The notes under the pieces are model-generated. The model had not been told where the DNA came from. It ran no database searches and saw only the letters and a list, made by a program, of their open reading frames with translations. Below, piece by piece: positions 58,311 through 64,000 of a DNA stretch of 64,000 nt. Every line of letters begins with the position of its first letter. The stretch's first letter is position 1. The DNA is taken from NCBI GenBank assembly GCA_016703605.1, contig JADJBU010000002.1, positions 62,001 through 126,000 of the forward strand. Direction: 5' to 3'. Both the position numbers and the translations under genes were made by a program. The stretch is from Candidatus Villigracilis adiacens (GTDB lineage Bacteria; Chloroflexota; Anaerolineae; Anaerolineales; Villigracilaceae).

Positions 58311-58437
58311 CGGTTGACGATTGGTGGTTGGTGGTTGACGGTTGACGGTTGGTGGTTGGTGGTTGACGGTTGGTGGTTGGTGGTTGGTGGTTGACGGTTG
58401 GTGGTTGGTGGTTGGTGGTTGACAGCAGCGAGGTTTT
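58311..58437. repeat. GGTTGGTGGTTGACGGTT tandem repeat
   Basis: About 120 bp of permuted 6- and 7-mers (GGTTGGT, GGTTGAC). The complement TCAACCACCAACC recurs downstream of the next gene (about 58806-58835), so the S23-like gene is flanked by sequences that can pair. Tandem copies without spacers exclude a CRISPR. Confidence 0.85.
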
Positions 58438-58824
58438 ATGGAAAAAGAAAAAGTTTCAGCAAGGAATTATCGAGAGTTGATTGTTTGGCAGGATGCCATC
58501 AAGATCGCAAAAACTGTATATCAATTGACTGGGAAATTTCCAAAGCAAGAAACGTACGCTCTGGCAGATCAACTCCGTCGCGCTGCCGTTTCTGTTCCAT
58601 CGAATATCGCGGAAGGTCAGGCACGGAAATCTCCCGGTGACTTCAAAAGATTTCTGCACATCGCTTTAGGCTCGCTTGCTGAAGTAGATACCCAACTCAT
58701 TCTCGCTCAGGAATTTGGGTATTTGAGCAAAGAGGATGTCGATCCAATGGATGAGCAAATACAAAATTTACGTAAAAAACTTTACGCTCTCATCAACACA
58801 CTACCATCAACCACCAACCGATAA
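58438..58824 (+). CDS. Four-helix-bundle (S23/IVS-type) protein
   Basis: A 128-residue protein of the four-helix bundle family first seen in 23S rRNA intervening sequences: YRELIVWQDAIKIAKTVYQLT, ALADQLRRAAVSVPSNIAEGQ, FKRFLHIALGSLAEVDTQL, LILAQEFGYLS. Members are pentameric, bind nucleic acid, and are related to the Avd protein of diversity-generating retroelements. It interrupts the E1-E2 operon and is flanked by complementary GGTTGGTGG/CCACCAACC repeats, like the stem of an intervening sequence. Its C terminus (TLPSTTNR) is coded by that repeat. Function unproven. Confidence 0.88.
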   Translation: MEKEKVSARNYRELIVWQDAIKIAKTVYQLTGKFPKQETYALADQLRRAAVSVPSNIAEGQARKSPGDFKRFLHIALGSLAEVDTQLILAQEFGYLSKEDVDPMDEQIQNLRKKLYALINTLPSTTNR

Positions 58825-58842
58825 CCACCAACTGGAGAACTC

Positions 58843-60063
58843 ATGGCAACAAAAGTATTCGTACCCCGGCTCGGCGAAGGTGTAGACGAAGTAACTGTCA
58901 CAAAATGGCTCAAGCAGGAAGGCGACTCGGTCAATGAGTTGGAACCTTTACTTGAAGTCAACACCGATAAAGTGGATACCGAAATCCCCGCCCCGGCGAC
59001 GGGAACGGTCTTAAAGATCGTCATGCAGGAAGGGATTGCCGCGAAAGTTGGGGAACTACTGGCGATCATCGGCAAACCGGGCGAGTCGGTTGATGTTTCG
59101 AGTGCCCCGGTAACTATTGAGTCAAAAGTCGAAAGTCACAAGTCGGGAGTGCAACCTTCGACCTTCGACCTTCGACCTTCGACCGATCTCGGCTTCATCT
59201 CCCCCGTCGTCGCAAAGATCGCCGCCGAGCATGGCGTGGACTTGTCTCAAATCAATGGCACGGGGTTGAATGGGCGCATTACGAAGAATGACGTTCTAAG
59301 TTATGTCGAAGGTCAAAAGTCGAATGTCACAAGTCCAAAACCCTCAACCTTCAAACCTTCAAACCTGACCCCTGACACCGGAACACTTGGCGCCCTTATC
59401 AAACATTCCACCATGCGCAAATCGATAGCTGCACATATGGTCGAGTCCAAGCACACGTCGCCGCATGTGTTGACGGTGATGGAAGCGGATATGTCACGTG
59501 TGTCCAAACATCGTGCTACAAATAAAGCCGCCTTTGAACGTGACGGCGTCAACCTGACGTTTACGGCGTATTTCATGATGGCAATTGTGACGGGACTGAA
59601 AGCCTATCCGCAGACAAACTCGTCATGGACAGATGAAGGTTTATCGGTTCATAAGAATGTCAATCTCGGCATGGCGGTCTCACTGGGCGAAGACGGCTTG
59701 ATCGTGCCGGTCATTAAGAAAGCAGAAGACCTGTCCCTGTTGGCAATGGCACGCGTAGTCAATGACCTTGCAAATCGCGCCCGTACCAAGAAACTGCAAC
59801 CGGACGATGTCAAAGGCGGCACGTTCACTCTCACCAATCATGGCGTGAGCGGATCATTGTTTGCCTTCCCGGTCATCAACCAGCCTCAGGCGGGCATCCT
59901 CGGAGTCGGTGCAATGCAAAAACGCGTAGTTGTCATCGACGATGCAATTGCCATCCGCCCGATGGTGTATATGTCGTTTGTATTTGACCATCGCATTCTG
60001 GATGGTGCATCCGCAGATTGGTTCCTGGCAAAGGTCAAGGATACGTTGGAGAATTGGGCATGA
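58843..60063 (+). CDS. 2-Oxoacid dehydrogenase E2 (dihydrolipoamide acyltransferase)
   Basis: A 406-residue E2: lipoyl domain (1-80, lipoyl Lys43 in NTDKVDT), subunit-binding domain (about 118-150, FISPVVAKIAAEHGVDLSQI), catalytic domain (about 185-406) with the active site FVFDHRILDGA. It transfers acyl groups from E1 to CoA. The two linkers are odd: the DNA at about 59117-59186 and 59311-59390 is made of intergenic-type words (CCTTCGACCTTCGACC; AACCTTCAAACCTTC), giving Ser/Lys/Pro-rich flexible linkers. GGAG is 7 nt before the ATG. The next gene overlaps its stop as ATGA. Confidence 0.95.
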   Translation: MATKVFVPRLGEGVDEVTVTKWLKQEGDSVNELEPLLEVNTDKVDTEIPAPATGTVLKIVMQEGIAAKVGELLAIIGKPGESVDVSSAPVTIESKVESHKSGVQPSTFDLRPSTDLGFISPVVAKIAAEHGVDLSQINGTGLNGRITKNDVLSYVEGQKSNVTSPKPSTFKPSNLTPDTGTLGALIKHSTMRKSIAAHMVESKHTSPHVLTVMEADMSRVSKHRATNKAAFERDGVNLTFTAYFMMAIVTGLKAYPQTNSSWTDEGLSVHKNVNLGMAVSLGEDGLIVPVIKKAEDLSLLAMARVVNDLANRARTKKLQPDDVKGGTFTLTNHGVSGSLFAFPVINQPQAGILGVGAMQKRVVVIDDAIAIRPMVYMSFVFDHRILDGASADWFLAKVKDTLENWA

Positions 60064-60536
60064 GCGAAAAACAAAAAGATAGTCCGAACATCAACAAGAA
60101 CGTCCACCCGCCCATTGTAGCGATGGTCTTCATCATCGTCGGTCTTTTGATGGGATACCTCGTCCCCATTCTTGCCGGAATGCCTCCGCTGCTTAAGAAC
60201 ATTGGGCTGGGACTCACCTTCATTGGCTTTCTCTTCGGCGTGGGCGCTTTCCTTGAATTCCGCAAAGCGCGCACCACGTTAGACCCGCACGGATCCGTGA
60301 AGGCGTTGGTGAAAAGCGGCATTTACCGTTTTACGCGCAATCCCATTTATTTGGGTTTTCTCCTGATGGTCATCGGTTTTCCGCTGGCGTATGGCACGCT
60401 TTGGGGGGCAATTGTCTCGCCGATATTTATGGCAACCCTCTCGCGGCTGGTCATAGAAAAGGAAGAAGCCTACCTGGAGAAAAAATTCAAAGGGGAGTAC
60501 GCAGACTACAAGTCCAGTGTGAGGCGCTGGTTGTAA
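60060..60536 (+). CDS. Isoprenylcysteine/phospholipid methyltransferase-like membrane protein
   Basis: A 158-residue protein with about four membrane helices and the C-terminal signature of the ICMT/PEMT group: GIYRFTRNPIYLGFLL, GFPLAYGTLWG, then IEKEEAYLEKKFKGEYADYKSSVRRW. Such proteins use S-adenosylmethionine to methylate lipids or prenylated/small thiols at the membrane. The start overlaps the E2 stop by ATGA, so it is in the dehydrogenase operon; the reason is unclear. A terminator follows. Confidence 0.83.
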   Translation: MSEKQKDSPNINKNVHPPIVAMVFIIVGLLMGYLVPILAGMPPLLKNIGLGLTFIGFLFGVGAFLEFRKARTTLDPHGSVKALVKSGIYRFTRNPIYLGFLLMVIGFPLAYGTLWGAIVSPIFMATLSRLVIEKEEAYLEKKFKGEYADYKSSVRRWL

Positions 60537-60542
60537 ATCCCA

Positions 60543-60569
60543 AAGGCGGCGGAAGTCGCCTTTTTCTTT
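60543..60569 (+). terminator. Rho-independent terminator after the dehydrogenase operon
   Basis: AAAGGCG, loop GCGGAAGT, CGCCTTT then TTTCTTTT, 6 bp after the methyltransferase stop. Confidence 0.88.
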
Positions 60570-60572
60570 TGC

Positions 60573-60601
60573 TTGTAAATTAGAACAAATGTCCGTATAA
60601 T
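60573..60601 (+). promoter_or_regulatory. Sigma-70-like promoter of the dienelactone hydrolase gene
   Basis: TTGTAA (60573-60578), 17-nt spacer, TATAAT (60596-60601), 18 bp before the ATG, followed by an AAGGAG ribosome site. This is the best promoter match in the window. Confidence 0.8.
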
Positions 60602-60619
60602 CATTTTAAGGAGATTGCC

Positions 60620-61276
60620 ATGTCCATTCAAACATCCGACATTGAACTGAACGTGAGCGGAAAAAATGTATACGCTTACCTTGCTGATGGAAAGGGTCCC
60701 GGCATATTGCTGCTTCATGCCTGGTGGGGCTTGAAGCCGTTCTTCAAACAAACCTGCGACCGCATCGCCGAACAGGGTTTTACCGTTCTTGCCCCTGACC
60801 TTCGCGATGGTCAGATCGCAAAGACCATTGATGAAGCCAAAGCGTTGATGGAAAAAAGTGATGGGGATTTTATTGGTGCTACAGTTTTCACAGCCAAGGA
60901 TCATTTGCGTGAAATGGTGAAAGGCAATATGGGTGTGATCGGTTTTTCAATGGGCGCGGCATGGGCGTTGGTTCTTGCATCGTCTGTTCCGGATCAGGTT
61001 GCAGCGATGGTTCTCTTCTACGGCAATGAAGGCGTGGACTATGGCAAGGTCACTGCCAAGGTGATGGGGCATTTCTGCGAAGTGGACGAATGGGAACCAA
61101 CCGAATTTGTGGATAACACCTTTGCAGAGTTTGCCAAGGCAGGCGTGGATGCGACGCGTCACACCTACCCGGGAACTGCCCATTGGTTCGTGGAAGATGA
61201 CCGTCCCGAATACGACTCCGCTGCCGCGAAGTTGGCGTGGGATCGGACGTATGAGTTTTTGAAAGCCGCACTGTAG
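60620..61276 (+). CDS. Dienelactone hydrolase-family protein
   Basis: A 218-residue alpha/beta hydrolase of the DLH type: LLHAWWGLKPFFK, VLAPDLRDG, VIGFSMGAAWAL (nucleophile Ser, where classical DLH has Cys), HFCEVDEWEP (acid) and YPGTAHWFVED (His). It hydrolyses lactones or esters; the physiological substrate is unknown. It has its own promoter and AAGGAG ribosome site, and is closed by a perfect hairpin that overlaps its stop. A single-gene unit between E2 and E3 operons. Confidence 0.88.
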   Translation: MSIQTSDIELNVSGKNVYAYLADGKGPGILLLHAWWGLKPFFKQTCDRIAEQGFTVLAPDLRDGQIAKTIDEAKALMEKSDGDFIGATVFTAKDHLREMVKGNMGVIGFSMGAAWALVLASSVPDQVAAMVLFYGNEGVDYGKVTAKVMGHFCEVDEWEPTEFVDNTFAEFAKAGVDATRHTYPGTAHWFVEDDRPEYDSAAAKLAWDRTYEFLKAAL

Positions 61277-61300
61277 GACAAGTCTATAGACTTGTCCTAC
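61273..61300. terminator. Perfect 14-bp hairpin at the dienelactone hydrolase stop
   Basis: GTAGGACAAGTCTA directly followed by its complement, including the TAG stop. A loop of four or so bases would form; only A-runs follow on the plus strand, so its terminator role is uncertain. Confidence 0.65.
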
Positions 61301-61308
61301 AAAATGCA

Positions 61309-61344
61309 AAAAAGGTTAAGGGTATAATCGCCCTTAACCTTTTT
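61309..61344 (+). promoter_or_regulatory. Hairpin with TATAAT in its loop upstream of lpdA
   Basis: AAAAAGGTTAAGGG, loop TATAATCG, CCCTTAACCTTTTT, ending 21 bp before the lpdA ATG. The loop holds a perfect -10 box at the right distance to start a short leader with AGGAG. The left part can also end the upstream transcript (T-run), so promoter and terminator are superimposed. Confidence 0.7.
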
Positions 61345-61365
61345 ACTTTTAGGAGAATACTTCTC

Positions 61366-62766
61366 ATGGCAGAAAATTTTGATGTCGTTGTGATCGGCGC
61401 GGGACCGGCTGGCTATGTCGCTGCGATCCGCGCGGCGCAATTGAAACAGAAAGTCGCTATCGTGGACAAACAATGGATGGGCGGCGTGTGTTTGAACGTC
61501 GGTTGTATTCCCTCAAAATCTTTATTGAAGAACGCCGAAGTGGCTCATACCCTGCGCGAACGCGGCAAAGATTTTGGTTTCACCTTCGATAATCTCAAAC
61601 TCGATTATGGCGTCGCGGTCAAACGCTCGCGCCAGAATTCCGACCGCCTGACCAAGGGCGTCGGCTTTTTGATGAAGAAGAATAACATCGCCGTATTCAT
61701 GGGTGAAGCGAAGTTCAAGGCGAAGGATAGCGTCAACGTTACGGATAAAGACGGCAAAGTCACCGAACTCAAGGCGAAGAACTTCATCGTCGCCACGGGT
61801 GCAAGCGCGATGGTTCCGCCGGTGTGGAAAGTGGACGGCGAGAAAGTCGTCACCTATTGGGAAGCCATCCTTCAAGATAAACTGCCCAAGTCTGTGGTTG
61901 TGATCGGCTCCGGTGCGATCGGCGTGGAATTCTCCACCATTTGGAATGCCTACGGCGTGGATGTGACCATCGTCGAAATGCTGCCGCGCATCGTTCCGCT
62001 CGAAGATGAAGAAGTATCGAAGGAACTCGAAAAGGAATACAAGAAGCGCGGTATCAAGATTCTGACCGGGCACAAAGTTGAATCTGTCGAAGCGGCCAAG
62101 ACCGGCGTGAAGGTCAAGGTATCAGCGGAAGGAAAGGAAACGGTCCTTGAAGCAGACCAGGCGTTAGTCGCGATCGGGTTCCGTCCCAATTCCAAAGGAC
62201 TCGGACTCGAAGAAGTCGGCGTGAAGGTCAGCGAGCGCGGATTTGTCGAAGTGGACGAAAAAATGCAGACCAACGTGCCCGGCATTTGGGCAGTTGGCGA
62301 TGTGACCGGCAAACTGATGCTGGCGCACGTCGGCTCGGCGATGGGCATTGTGGCTGCCGAACACATCGGCGGACACGAAACCGTGACCCTTGATTACGAA
62401 ATGATGCCGCGTGCCACGTACTCATACCCGCAGGTCGCTTCGTTCGGGTTGACCGAGGCGCAGGCAAAAGAAAAAGGCTACACCATCAAGGTGGGGCGCT
62501 TCCCCTTCCAGGCAAATGGCAAGGCGCTTGGGCTTGGCGATTACGCAGGCTTCGTCAAGATCGTCACCGACGAAAAATACGGCGAAATTCTCGGCGCGCA
62601 CATGATCGGGCCCGAAGTGACCGAACTGCTGCCCGAACTGACCCTCGCGCGCATGATGGAACTGACCCCGCACGAGATCGCCCGTAACGTGCATGCCCAC
62701 CCCACACTTTCCGAAGCGATCATGGAAGCGGCTCACGGCGCCAGCGGGACGCCGATTCATATTTAG
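61366..62766 (+). CDS. lpdA: Dihydrolipoyl dehydrogenase (E3)
   Basis: A 466-residue flavin disulfide reductase that reoxidises lipoamide with NAD+. FAD loop VIGAGPAGYVAA, redox pair Cys42-x4-Cys47 (GGVCLNVGCIPSKS), NAD fold VIGSGAIGVEFSTIWNAYG, FAD motif GIWAVGDVTG and C-terminal base NVHAHPTLSEAIME are all in place. AGGAG is 8 nt before the ATG. It completes the E1-E2-E3 set but has its own promoter, which fits use by several 2-oxoacid complexes. Confidence 0.97.
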   Translation: MAENFDVVVIGAGPAGYVAAIRAAQLKQKVAIVDKQWMGGVCLNVGCIPSKSLLKNAEVAHTLRERGKDFGFTFDNLKLDYGVAVKRSRQNSDRLTKGVGFLMKKNNIAVFMGEAKFKAKDSVNVTDKDGKVTELKAKNFIVATGASAMVPPVWKVDGEKVVTYWEAILQDKLPKSVVVIGSGAIGVEFSTIWNAYGVDVTIVEMLPRIVPLEDEEVSKELEKEYKKRGIKILTGHKVESVEAAKTGVKVKVSAEGKETVLEADQALVAIGFRPNSKGLGLEEVGVKVSERGFVEVDEKMQTNVPGIWAVGDVTGKLMLAHVGSAMGIVAAEHIGGHETVTLDYEMMPRATYSYPQVASFGLTEAQAKEKGYTIKVGRFPFQANGKALGLGDYAGFVKIVTDEKYGEILGAHMIGPEVTELLPELTLARMMELTPHEIARNVHAHPTLSEAIMEAAHGASGTPIHI

Positions 62767-62837
62767 AAGTACCGCAAGATTCAATATGCGCTTGCAGTGA
62801 CAGGTCAAAAGTCAGGAGACTTTCGACTCCGTAAAAC

Positions 62838-62871
62838 AAAATCTCCGGTCTCTTGAGAGACCGGAGATTTT
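62838..62871. terminator. Bidirectional terminator between lpdA and the IMPase gene
   Basis: AAAATCTCCGGTCTC, loop TTGA, its complement, followed by TT. A 15-bp perfect stem with A/T runs on both sides serves the two convergent genes. Confidence 0.93.
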
Positions 62872-62891
62872 TTACAAAAGACTCAAAAGTT

Positions 62892-63662
62892 CTATTTCAA
62901 CTGTTCCTTCACCGCGTCATAAATTCCCGGCGTGGTTGCGAGGATGGACATGGGAGGGGCGAGGAAATCGTCACGCCCATCAATCGCCGTGACCTTTGCC
63001 CCCGCTTCGGAGGCGATCAACCCCCCGGCAGCGACATCCCAGGCTTTGAGTTTGAATTCCCAAAAGCCGTCGAAACGTCCCGCGCCGACGTAACAGGCAT
63101 CCAGAGCCGCGGAACCGAGGCGGCGCACACCCTGGGTCTTCTTGGCGAGCCGTTCAAAGTATTTGAAGTTATCGAGGTCGGTGTCCCAGGTATCGTAGGG
63201 GAAGCCGGTGACCAGCAGGGATTTTTGAAGTTCGGTTGTATTCGAAACGTTGATTCGTTTTCCGTTCAAAAAAGCGCCTTTGCCTTTTTCAGCGGAAAAA
63301 AGTTCGTCGCGCATCGGGTCGTAGACAACGCCCAGGGTCAGACGTTCGTTCGAGGCGAAGCCGATGGAAACGCAAAAGATAGGGATGTGATGCGCGTAAT
63401 TGACCGTGCCGTCGAGCGGGTCGATGTACCACAGGTCTTCGTTGCTGCCCTGAATGTTTCCGCTTTCTTCGGCGAGGATGTGACCGCCGGGGAAGGCGGA
63501 TTTTATTTCGCCGAGTAAAAAGGCTTCAGAGGCATGGTCGGCTTCGGTCACAAGATCAATCGTCCCCTTGTAATGAATCGTATGCTCTTTATTGTATCCA
63601 TCACGGAGGATGGATCCGGCTTGGCGGGCGAGTCGTTCCAGATCGGAGAGAGTCGGCTTCAT
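62892..63662 (-). CDS. Inositol monophosphatase-family protein
   Basis: A 256-residue IMPase-type phosphatase: DLVTEADHASE, LAEESG, the metal motif DPLDGTVNYAH and LKAWDVAAGGLIASEAGA are all present. It removes phosphate from inositol-1-phosphate, histidinol phosphate, or similar small monophosphates. The start at 63662 overlaps the arginase stop as ATGA, so the pair is co-translated. The upstream Shine-Dalgarno is weak, in line with translational coupling. Confidence 0.92.
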   Translation of the reverse strand: MKPTLSDLERLARQAGSILRDGYNKEHTIHYKGTIDLVTEADHASEAFLLGEIKSAFPGGHILAEESGNIQGSNEDLWYIDPLDGTVNYAHHIPIFCVSIGFASNERLTLGVVYDPMRDELFSAEKGKGAFLNGKRINVSNTTELQKSLLVTGFPYDTWDTDLDNFKYFERLAKKTQGVRRLGSAALDACYVGAGRFDGFWEFKLKAWDVAAGGLIASEAGAKVTAIDGRDDFLAPPMSILATTPGIYDAVKEQLK

Positions 63663-64000
63663 GAAAGTCCATTCCAAATGCGGCGCCCGAGGGCGGAGAG
63701 GGCGAAGTCTACTGCCAGCAGGGCTGTGCGGTTTTGTACGTCGAGGATGGGGTTGACTTCGACGAGGTCCATGCCGATCAGTTTGCCGGTTTCGGCGATC
63801 ATCTCGCAGGCGAGATGCGCTTCGCGCTGGGTAAGCCCGGCTGGCACGGGGGTTCCTACGCCGGGGGCGTGTTCGGGGTCGAGCGAATCGAGATCGAGGG
63901 AGAGGTAGATGCCGTCCACATCGCGGCTGACGCGTTCGATGGCTTTTTCGAGCACCGTGACCATGCCATAGCGGTCGATCTGCTCCATGCCCATTACCAT
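63659..64000 (-). CDS. Arginase-family protein (C-terminal part, cut by window edge)
   Basis: At least 113 residues of the C-terminal half of an arginase/agmatinase. SLDLDSLDPEHAPGVGTPVPAGLTQREA gives two of the manganese-binding aspartates, and GMDLVEVNPILD with TALLAVDFALSALG is the family's end. The last motif fits arginase (arginine to ornithine and urea) slightly better than agmatinase. The N-terminal half lies beyond base 64000. It is translationally coupled to the IMPase gene. Confidence 0.9.
   Translation of the reverse strand: MVMGMEQIDRYGMVTVLEKAIERVSRDVDGIYLSLDLDSLDPEHAPGVGTPVPAGLTQREAHLACEMIAETGKLIGMDLVEVNPILDVQNRTALLAVDFALSALGRRIWNGLS

Noticed and set aside
58311..58437. CRISPR-like array
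   Set aside because: Units are contiguous 6-7-mers without unique spacers and no cas gene is present.
58438..58824. Accessory variability protein of a diversity-generating retroelement
   Set aside because: The fold is related, but no reverse transcriptase, template repeat or variable repeat is nearby.

Overview
The window looks like a chromosomal contig from a member of the Chloroflexota, probably Anaerolineae. This is inferred from style, not from a marker gene. The signs are many lipoproteins with a lipobox followed by a Thr/Pro-rich linker, a fused E1 alpha/beta 2-oxoacid dehydrogenase, several genes that appear to be leaderless (TANAAT about 6-10 nt before ATG), and intergenic spaces full of palindromic and short-word repeats. 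Base composition is GC-rich by eye, except for a visibly AT-richer patch at about 22.0-23.3 kb. No rRNA, CRISPR array, phage genes or intact transposase was seen. One tRNA (Lys, TTT) is present.

Layout. 0-6.3 kb: two paralogous phosphodiesterase lipoproteins, urocanate hydratase, a lipoprotein, an Rrf2 regulator with a perfect palindromic operator, and a toast-rack lipoprotein whose ribosome site sits in a hairpin. 6.3-13.1 kb: two membrane proteins, an enoyl-CoA hydratase, a secreted S33 peptidase coupled to an alpha/beta hydrolase, tRNA-Lys and a lipoprotein. 13.5-18.2 kb: endonuclease III-like protein, YbaK-like deacylase, duplicated DinB-like protein, FolK, a DUF433/DUF5615 toxin-antitoxin pair and an FAH-family hydrolase, separated by miniature mobile elements. 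18.4-22 kb: a membrane protein, GMP synthase, a HIT protein and xanthine phosphoribosyltransferase. 22-24.7 kb: a Cys/Gly-rich secreted protein, two ORFs broken by indels, a lipoprotein and a HEPN/MNT pair. 24.9-33 kb: Maf, a MecA_N-like penicillin-binding protein, RsgA, DNA polymerase III delta prime, an orphan ABC ATPase, asparaginase and an MBL-fold protein. 33-38.6 kb: a GAF/PAS histidine kinase, a HAD phosphatase and a NarL-type two-component pair. 38.6-40.2 kb: two degraded RHS relics around a VapBC pair whose toxin is split by a miniature element. 40.2-48.2 kb: cytochrome P450, a Tyr-rich lipoprotein, an MFS pump, RuvC, YebC, PAP2 phosphatase, an NTP transferase and a quinate-dehydrogenase-like protein. 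48.3-64 kb: a large PAS kinase, two-subunit fumarase, and an energy-metabolism block (FadF-like Fe-S oxidoreductase, fused E1, S23-like protein, E2, methyltransferase, dienelactone hydrolase, E3), then an inositol-monophosphatase-like protein and arginase (cut by the window edge).

How the genes work together. The clearest pathway unit is the 2-oxoacid dehydrogenase complex E1-E2-E3, with the FadF-like protein positioned to pass acyl-CoA electrons to quinone, the class I fumarase beside it, and an enoyl-CoA hydratase elsewhere in the window. This points to amino-acid or branched-acyl catabolism, along with urocanase, arginase and asparaginase. GMP synthase and Xpt form a purine salvage neighbourhood.

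The most striking content is small mobile DNA. Family A has 4 copies with inverted termini GTGTGCAAGCAAA, and three copies have exact 8-bp target duplications. Family B has 3 clear copies with termini TAGGA(C/G)TTACGCA. An IS66-like miniature element has split vapC so exactly that removing it and one 8-bp duplicate restores a complete 138-residue PIN toxin. Repeat-derived sequence also appears inside coding regions (Maf, the E2 linkers, the RsgA tail, a lipoprotein). I did not find a convincing new multi-gene system. The best undescribed candidates are the Cys-rich secreted protein with its coupled membrane protein (21.98-23.03 kb) and the repeat-flanked S23-like gene inside the dehydrogenase operon.
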